In this document: positions 6,367 through 11,122 of the stretch, piece by piece
How the letters are laid out: every line of letters begins with the position of its first letter
How positions within the stretch are numbered: position 1 is the first letter of the stretch
Assembly: GCA_016794735.1 (NCBI GenBank)
Contig: JAEUJK010000036.1
Coordinates: 1-11,122, forward strand
Direction of reading: 5' to 3'
Length of the DNA stretch: 11,122 bases
Source: Gemmatimonadota bacterium
GTDB taxonomy: Bacteria > Gemmatimonadota > Gemmatimonadetes > Gemmatimonadales > Gemmatimonadaceae
Notes under the pieces: generated by a model
The model's database searches: none
What the model was told of the DNA's origin: nothing
The model's input: only the letters and a program-made list of their open reading frames with translations
Program-made: the position numbers and the translations under genes

Positions 6367-7938
6367 GTGCCCCTTTTCGAGCGCCTCGCCCTGCGTGTCG
6401 TCCGTGCCCTGGACGCGGCGTGTCATCGGCTGTTCGGGTGGCGGTGGAATCCCCTGCACCAGAGCGGGGCGCTGGCCTGCCTTCTCCTTGTCGTCTTGAT
6501 CGCGACGGGACTCTATCTCCTCCTGTTTTACCGCGTTGGCACGCCGTGGGAGTCGGTCCAGCGCCTGCAGGCACAATGGTGGTTGGGACGATGGATGCGT
6601 GGCGTTCACCGGCTCGCGTCGGACCTGCTGGTGGTCGCAGCCGTGGCGCACGCGGTGCGCATGTTTGCCCAGGCGCGTAGCTGGGGGCCACGGACCATGG
6701 CCTGGGTCTCTGGAGTCTTCCTCCTCCTCTTCACCTTCGTGAGCGGGTGGACCGGCTTTGTGCTCGTGTGGGATCGCTTCGGCGGAACGCTGGCGCTCGC
6801 TGGCGCACGGATGATGGACTCCCTGCCCATCCTCTCCGAGCCGCTGGTGCGCGTCTTCCAGGGCGAGCGCCCCGTGCCCGGCGCCTTCTTCTTCATCAAC
6901 CTCTTCCTGCACATCGCCATCCCGCTGGGGATGGGCGCGGGGCTGTGGCTGCACGTCGCCAGGCTCGCCCGCCCGGTGCTCCTGCCGCCGCGCGGGTTGA
7001 GTGTCGCCGGTGTGATCGGAATGCTGGTCGTCGTCCTCGCGCTTCCCATGCCGCTGGATGCCAAGTTCGACCCCTTTGCGATCGCCGCCGCCGTGCCGTT
7101 GGACCTGTCGTACGCGTTCTGGCTGCCGGTTGCCGACCGTTTGCCTGCCGCCCTCGCGTGGACCGGGGCCGTGCTCACCTTCACGGCCGCGTTACTCGTT
7201 CCCATGCTCACGCGCCGCGCGCGCGCCGGCGCATGGGCCCCCAGCGTCGTCGACCCGGCGACCTGCACGGGGTGCGAGCAATGCCCGCAGGACTGCCCGT
7301 GGGATGCCATCACGATGGTCCCGCGCCCGGAACCGCGAGGCGCACACAGCGCGCTCGTTGCCCAGGTGGACCCGTCGCTGTGTGTCTCGTGCGGTCTGTG
7401 CGCCGCCTCCTGCGCGCCGATGGGTGTGGGACCGCTGCACCGCTCCGGCCGCGATCAGATCCCGCGCATCCGCGCCTTTGCCCGTGAGGCGCTCCAGGTG
7501 CCTGGTCAGGTGGTCGCTGTGACCTGCGAAAACGCGGCGCCGGGCCAGTTGACCGCGCTCGCGAGCCGCGGAGCCGTGGTGTATCCCGTTCCCTGCACCG
7601 GCAACATGCACAGCTCGGTCGTGGAGTTGGCCCTGCGTGGAGGAGCCGCCGGTGTGATCATCTTCTCATGCCCACCGCGGGACTGTCGTGGACGCGAGGG
7701 ACCGACCTGGCTCGAGCAGCGCATCTATCGCGAGCGCGAAGCCGAGTTGCAGGCGCGGGTGGACAAACGACGCGTGGCGCTGGCCACCATGGCGATCGGC
7801 GACTTGCCGGGCACGTTGACGGCGTTCACGACGTTCCGGCAGCGCGTGGCTGGTCTGGTACCCCCCGGCCTGGATCCATCCTCCGAAATGGAGGTGGCGT
7901 GTGAACCTCCGGCGCCCCACGTGGGAGCCCCAACGTGA
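6367..7938 (+). CDS. Diheme cytochrome b / two [4Fe-4S] / MvhD-like fusion protein
   Basis: This gene encodes 523 residues from GTG 6367. The open frame extends far upstream but only as antisense to the regulator, and no Shine-Dalgarno is obvious. Residues 1-205 are a bc1/b6-type cytochrome b N-terminal domain, with heme ligand pairs H81/H95 and H182/H196, each H-x13-H. Two further hydrophobic segments lie at about 212-230 and 258-280. A ferredoxin region follows: C300, C303, C306, C310 (C-x2-C-x2-C-x3-CP) and C339, C342, C345, C349. Residues 381-495 match the MvhD/FrhD hydrogenase delta-subunit family, with C387, C410 (VPCTGN), C435 and C440 (SCPPRDC). It is probably a membrane quinone-linked protein passing electrons between hemes b and cytoplasmic Fe-S centres, as QmoC and QmoB domains do together. 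It overlaps the next gene by GTGA. The direction of electron flow and the partner are unknown. Confidence 0.88.
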   Translation: MPLFERLALRVVRALDAACHRLFGWRWNPLHQSGALACLLLVVLIATGLYLLLFYRVGTPWESVQRLQAQWWLGRWMRGVHRLASDLLVVAAVAHAVRMFAQARSWGPRTMAWVSGVFLLLFTFVSGWTGFVLVWDRFGGTLALAGARMMDSLPILSEPLVRVFQGERPVPGAFFFINLFLHIAIPLGMGAGLWLHVARLARPVLLPPRGLSVAGVIGMLVVVLALPMPLDAKFDPFAIAAAVPLDLSYAFWLPVADRLPAALAWTGAVLTFTAALLVPMLTRRARAGAWAPSVVDPATCTGCEQCPQDCPWDAITMVPRPEPRGAHSALVAQVDPSLCVSCGLCAASCAPMGVGPLHRSGRDQIPRIRAFAREALQVPGQVVAVTCENAAPGQLTALASRGAVVYPVPCTGNMHSSVVELALRGGAAGVIIFSCPPRDCRGREGPTWLEQRIYREREAELQARVDKRRVALATMAIGDLPGTLTAFTTFRQRVAGLVPPGLDPSSEMEVACEPPAPHVGAPT

Positions 7939-8543
7939 GTGGGCTGGCCCGGCGCCTCGTCGCGGGACTCGCGGGACTCGCGGGCCTGCTCGCACTGCGC
8001 GCCACCTCCCTCGTGCCCCATGGAGACGCCCCATCCCACGCCCTGCTCCGCCTGAGCTGGAGTGCCAGGCCGGAGCGCGTTGAAACGTGCCGGGAGTTGT
8101 CGGACGCGGAACTTGCCGCGCGACCACCCCACATGCGCTTGCGCACGGAATGCAGCGGACGGTTTGCGTCCTACCTGCTGACCGTGCGCCTCGGCGCCGA
8201 GACCGTATGGACGGACACCGTGCGGGGCGGCGGCCTGCGCAACGACCGCCCCATGCACCTGGTCCGCGACTTGTCGGTCACGCCCGGGCAGCATCCGTTG
8301 CAGGTCTCGCTCGCGCGCCTCGACAGCGCCGGTGTTGCGCGTGACACCTCAGCGAGCCCCACCGGCCCCCTGGGGGACCGTGGGCAACGGGAGGCGGATG
8401 AACGACGGCGACGCGCCGCCGAAGCGCTCCCGTCGCTCCTCGTGCTCGACCAGGCGACGACGTTCACGGCGGGCCGTGTGGTGATGGTGACGTACGCGAA
8501 TGAGCAGCGACAATTCGTACTGAAGACCGGAGGCGTTCCATGA
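7935..8543 (+). CDS. Exported protein of unknown function in the ctaA operon
   Basis: This gene encodes 202 residues from GTG 7935, overlapping the previous stop (GTGA). A GGGAG at 7923-7927 is the ribosome site; it sits within a CCCACGTGGG palindrome that could hide it until the upstream gene is translated. Residues 5-25 form a hydrophobic segment after an RR pair and could be a signal peptide or membrane anchor, placing the rest in the periplasm. The body looks beta-rich (FASYLLTVRLG, HPLQVSLARLD, RVVMVTYANEQRQFVLKT) with two cysteines (C52, C73) that could pair or bind a ligand. Around 148-166 it is strongly charged and probably helical. I do not recognise a family. Being locked between the cytochrome b fusion and ctaA suggests a role in assembling or stabilising the respiratory complex, which is inference only. 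Confidence 0.7.
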   Translation: MSGLARRLVAGLAGLAGLLALRATSLVPHGDAPSHALLRLSWSARPERVETCRELSDAELAARPPHMRLRTECSGRFASYLLTVRLGAETVWTDTVRGGGLRNDRPMHLVRDLSVTPGQHPLQVSLARLDSAGVARDTSASPTGPLGDRGQREADERRRRAAEALPSLLVLDQATTFTAGRVVMVTYANEQRQFVLKTGGVP

Positions 8544-9646
8544 CGGCGATCGCGGCTCCCCACGCGGGATCGATCGAGACGTCGACCCGTGACATCGACG
8601 AGGTGACGGAGGCCGATGGTGATCGCGCCGTCCTTCGCTGGCTGGTGGCGACGGCGATCTGTGTCGTCGTCGCACTCGTGATTGGTGGCGTCACGCGCCT
8701 GACGGAAAGCGGGTTGTCGATCACGGAATGGCGTCCGGTCTCCGGCGTGGTGCCACCGATGTCGGACGCCGATTGGGCGCGCGCCTTTCAGTCGTACCTG
8801 CAGATCCCCGAGGCGCAGGATGTGCATCGCGGCATCACGTTGGACGCGTTCAAGGCGTTGTATTGGTGGGAGTGGGTGCATCGCCTCCTGGCGCGTCTGG
8901 TCGGACTGGTGATCGCCGTCCCGTTCTTTGTGTTGCTGCTCCGCCGACGCATTCGCCCGGCGCTGCAGCTGCGGCTCGCCAACCTCCCCATCCTGGTCGC
9001 TGCACAGGGCGTGTTGGGGTGGTACATGGTCAAGAGCGGCTTGACCGAGCGCACCGACGTCAGCCCCTACCGGCTTGTCGCACACCTCGCCGTGGCCGTG
9101 GTGATCTACCTGATTGCCGCATGGACCGCGATCACGCTGCGTCGCCGTGTGGTCGCGATGGACCGGTTGGGTGTCACCGTGGCGGTGTTGGCCTTCGTCA
9201 CCATCCTGTCCGGTGGGTTTGTCGCCGGGCTCGATGCCGGGAAGGTCTACAATGAATACCCCCTGATGGGCGCCGGCGTGGTGCCAACCGAGTACGGCGC
9301 GATGGGGGCGTGGTGGCGCGACGCGTTGGAGAATCCGGTGAGCGCGCAATTCAATCATCGCGTGATGGCGATCATGACCCTGCTCGTTGCACTCGGCGCC
9401 TGGCGGGTCCGCGACGGACGCGGGAGCGCGGAGGCACTACGTGCCTGGCGGTGGGTGGCCATCGCGGCCATGGCGCAGGTCGCGCTGGGCATCGGTACCT
9501 TGCTGCTCGCGGTCCCGATCCCACTGGCGGCGCTCCATCAAGTGGGCGCGCTTGGTGTGCTCACGGCAGGACTGTGGGCCGCAGGGGCCGCGAGTCCTCC
9601 CGCCTCCGGTGGCGGCATCCATCAGGACGGTCCGGGGCTGTCGTGA
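8540..9646 (+). CDS. ctaA: Heme A synthase (CtaA/Cox15)
   Basis: This gene encodes 368 residues from ATG 8540, overlapping the previous stop (ATGA), with GGAGG six bases upstream of the start. It is an eight-helix membrane enzyme that oxidises the C8 methyl of heme O to the formyl of heme A. Family marks are GGVTRLTESGLSITEWRP (49-66), YWWEWVHRLLAR with E111 and H114, the LGWYMVKSGL motif, SPYRLVAHLA with H182, SGGFVAGLDAG, QFNHR with H273, and ALHQVGAL with H333. The four His are the heme ligands of the two four-helix halves. It lacks the paired loop cysteines of Bacillus-type CtaA and resembles the alphaproteobacterial/mitochondrial type. No ctaB (heme O synthase) is in the window. Its place opposite the subunit I operon implies that this enzyme supplies its hemes. 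A long stem-loop covers the stop codon. Confidence 0.95.
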   Translation: MTAIAAPHAGSIETSTRDIDEVTEADGDRAVLRWLVATAICVVVALVIGGVTRLTESGLSITEWRPVSGVVPPMSDADWARAFQSYLQIPEAQDVHRGITLDAFKALYWWEWVHRLLARLVGLVIAVPFFVLLLRRRIRPALQLRLANLPILVAAQGVLGWYMVKSGLTERTDVSPYRLVAHLAVAVVIYLIAAWTAITLRRRVVAMDRLGVTVAVLAFVTILSGGFVAGLDAGKVYNEYPLMGAGVVPTEYGAMGAWWRDALENPVSAQFNHRVMAIMTLLVALGAWRVRDGRGSAEALRAWRWVAIAAMAQVALGIGTLLLAVPIPLAALHQVGALGVLTAGLWAAGAASPPASGGGIHQDGPGLS

Positions 9647-9655
9647 TGGATGCCG
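9613..9655. terminator. Stem-loop over the ctaA stop codon, between convergent genes
   Basis: CGGCATCCATCA (9613-9624) and TGATGGATGCCG (9644-9655) are perfect 12-base inverted arms around a 19-base loop that itself contains GGAC-G-GTCC. The right arm includes the ctaA TGA (9644-9646). The convergent lipoprotein gene ends 15 bases further on, so the hairpin would act on both transcripts. No T-run follows. Confidence 0.6.
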
Positions 9656-9670
9656 TGTTGCCGGTGGTCG

Positions 9671-11044
9671 TTAGCGGTTCTGCGGCGGGTAGAGCGCGAC
9701 AGTCAGGTCGCGGCCGCCGTTCAGCGCAGCGTGCTGCGCGTTGGCGTACAGGATGCGACGGAACTTGTCGTAGTAGATCCCCGTCGTCTCCGCCCCACAG
9801 TCCAGCAGGCGGGCGAACTCCACCACGGTTGTGGCTACCGGGCCACTGCCCCGCGCGATCCAGGTATCACTCGGCGAATCGTCCTCATTGATCAGCAGGT
9901 CGCCGTTGGGAAGGGCCGCCAGGTTGTCCGGATCGTCGAACCCGGTACCCGCGTCGGAACCCCACACCGGGTCAGCCACTTCGTTCGGCGCATTCACCCC
10001 GGGCTGCACGTAGTTGCTCACCGTGGCCTTCGTGCTGCCGTTGAGGACGATCTTGAGCACCAGCCCGTTGTTCTTCGGCAGGTTGGAGCTTTCGGTCACC
10101 GCGACGTAGAGCACGTCGTAGATCCCCTGGCGAACGATTTCCACGTCTTCGGGGCGATCCCAGCCCGTGGCGCCCACGGCCTGCGCCGCGGCATCCGAGT
10201 CGAACGTGACCTGGTCCAGGTTCAGCTTCACCCACACTGCCTCGCCCGTGCGCGCCGAGCTGTTGCGAACCTTGAGGGCGTACAGCGTGCCCTGCGAGAG
10301 GTCGCCCTTGCGGGTCGGCACGAACTTGAAGATCGCACCAGACTCGCCCGGCTTGCCGGCATTGGCGATGCCGCGCGACTCGCTGATGCCGTAGAGGTTC
10401 CCCTCGCTGTCGAAGCGCATCCCTTCGTGCGAACGAGCGCCGAGGGCGGGGCGAGCGACCACTTGGCCCGTCGCCGGGAAGTACTCATAGACCAACCCGC
10501 GCTCGATGTTCGGATACTGCGGATCGCGATGCGTCGCGGTGATCACCTCTTCGGCCATGAGGATGGTCTTCCATGGCGTCCACACCAGGCCATCGAACCC
10601 TTCCCAATCCTGACGCTCGGCGACCAGCGTGCTCGTGCCGGTGAGCAGGTCCACGCGGCTCAGCGCGGCGTAGTCATCGACCTCGTGCGTGCGATAGAGA
10701 TAGCGCCCCGCACCTTCACCCGTCTCGTTGAGGGTGAGCATGTCGAAGTTCACTTCGGCGTTGGTGGTCGCGAAGTCGTCTTCGTACGTGAGGACCTTCT
10801 GCGTCCACCCGGCGGGCAACTGAAACGGCTGGTCCGTGGGGTCGTTGACGATCTGCCCGTTGTCGAGGCAGGCCGCGTCGCCGGTGAACGGGGCGATGCT
10901 CGGCGGGCCGCCGAAGGCACCGTTGGACGCGGCGAGGTCGAAACTCGTCGACGTGTCCGCGGTGACCAGTGAGGATTGTGGATCGGTGCAGGCGGCGAGA
11001 ACGCCGACCGAGGTGAAGAGCGCGAGCGCGCCGAGCCTTCGCAT
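9671..11044 (-). CDS. PhoX-like (DUF839) lipoprotein
   Basis: This gene encodes 457 residues from ATG 11044, chosen over an in-frame TTG at 11083 because CCGGAGG lies just upstream and the protein then begins with a lipoprotein signal (MRRLGALALFTSVGVLAAC, lipid Cys at 19). The rest resembles the DUF839/PhoX family of calcium-dependent secreted phosphatases and related beta-propeller proteins: RTHE (118-121), an EGFDGLVWTPWKTILMAEE block (148-166), SHEGMRFDSEGNLYGISE (205-222), RPEDVE (297-302) and PDNLAALPNGDLLINEDD (372-389). The acidic and His residues in these blocks are likely metal ligands. Phosphatase activity is not certain, since many DUF839 members are uncharacterised and may be structural. 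It would sit in the periplasm or outer membrane. It is convergent with ctaA and has no visible link to the respiratory module. Confidence 0.75.
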   Translation of the reverse strand: MRRLGALALFTSVGVLAACTDPQSSLVTADTSTSFDLAASNGAFGGPPSIAPFTGDAACLDNGQIVNDPTDQPFQLPAGWTQKVLTYEDDFATTNAEVNFDMLTLNETGEGAGRYLYRTHEVDDYAALSRVDLLTGTSTLVAERQDWEGFDGLVWTPWKTILMAEEVITATHRDPQYPNIERGLVYEYFPATGQVVARPALGARSHEGMRFDSEGNLYGISESRGIANAGKPGESGAIFKFVPTRKGDLSQGTLYALKVRNSSARTGEAVWVKLNLDQVTFDSDAAAQAVGATGWDRPEDVEIVRQGIYDVLYVAVTESSNLPKNNGLVLKIVLNGSTKATVSNYVQPGVNAPNEVADPVWGSDAGTGFDDPDNLAALPNGDLLINEDDSPSDTWIARGSGPVATTVVEFARLLDCGAETTGIYYDKFRRILYANAQHAALNGGRDLTVALYPPQNR

Positions 11045-11062
11045 GGAGCCTCCGGAGTTCGT

Positions 11063-11088
11063 GAGTCGTTGCGTGAGCCGCAAGACTC
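11063..11088 (-). promoter_or_regulatory. Hairpin in the leader of the PhoX-like gene
   Basis: GAGTC (11063-11067) and TTGCG (11069-11073) pair with CGCAA (11079-11083) and GACTC (11084-11088), leaving a 5-base loop and a one-base bulge. The hairpin ends about 10 bases before the Shine-Dalgarno at 11049-11053. The remaining sequence to the right edge (11089-11122) shows no recognised element; the promoter was not identified. Confidence 0.35.
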
Positions 11089-11122
11089 GCGAGCGGAGGT
11101 GTCGAACCGGTGACCCGATCCC

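Noticed and set aside
9650..10972. 440-codon plus-strand frame opposite the PhoX-like gene
   Set aside because: Antisense of a gene with a lipoprotein signal, a strong ribosome site and DUF839 motifs; the translation has no recognisable domain.
1..11122. CRISPR array, insertion sequence, tRNA or rRNA
   Set aside because: No spaced direct repeats, transposase-like frames, terminal inverted repeats or RNA-gene patterns were found.

Overview
The window is about 11.1 kb of GC-rich bacterial chromosome, densely packed with genes. Protein style (Ala/Arg-rich, a lipoprotein with a short AAC lipobox, a SCO protein with a membrane N-terminus, a diheme cytochrome b fused to Fe-S domains) suggests Gemmatimonadota or a related group. 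This is an inference; no rRNA or other phylogenetic marker is present.

Layout. 1-292: 3' end of an M20-type amidohydrolase (+), ending at a strong hairpin that faces the end of a small exported NTF2-like protein (336-785, -). 907-2172: MFS transporter (-). 2314-6273: five-gene minus-strand run, listed here in transcription order: Rrf2/IscR-type Fe-S regulator, 57-aa single-helix membrane protein, CuA subunit II, heme-copper oxidoreductase subunit I, and a membrane-anchored SCO-type copper chaperone. 6312-6333: AT-rich perfect palindrome in the divergent intergenic region. 6367-9646: three overlapping plus-strand genes: a diheme cytochrome b / 2x[4Fe-4S] / MvhD-like fusion, an unrecognised exported protein, and heme A synthase (ctaA). 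9671-11044: PhoX-like (DUF839) lipoprotein (-), convergent with ctaA across a long stem-loop.

The centre of interest is the divergent respiratory module at 2314-9646. Subunit I keeps all six heme and CuB histidines, but has Gln where A- and B-type oxygen reductases carry the cross-linked active-site Tyr (GHSSQ in place of GHPEVY). It also has Glu where A-type enzymes have the K-channel Lys. Together with an intact CuA subunit, a dedicated heme A synthase and an Rrf2 regulator with three Cys, this reads better as a CuA-containing nitric oxide reductase (eNOR-like) than as an ordinary cytochrome oxidase. The divergent operon adds a membrane cytochrome b that continues into two ferredoxin clusters and a hydrogenase-delta (MvhD) domain. 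That layout recalls Qmo/Hdr electron-transfer modules and has no obvious role in a standard terminal oxidase. The palindrome sits over the probable promoters of both arms and would let one Fe-S regulator control the whole module. The NO-reductase assignment and the coupling of the two arms are inferences from sequence and context.
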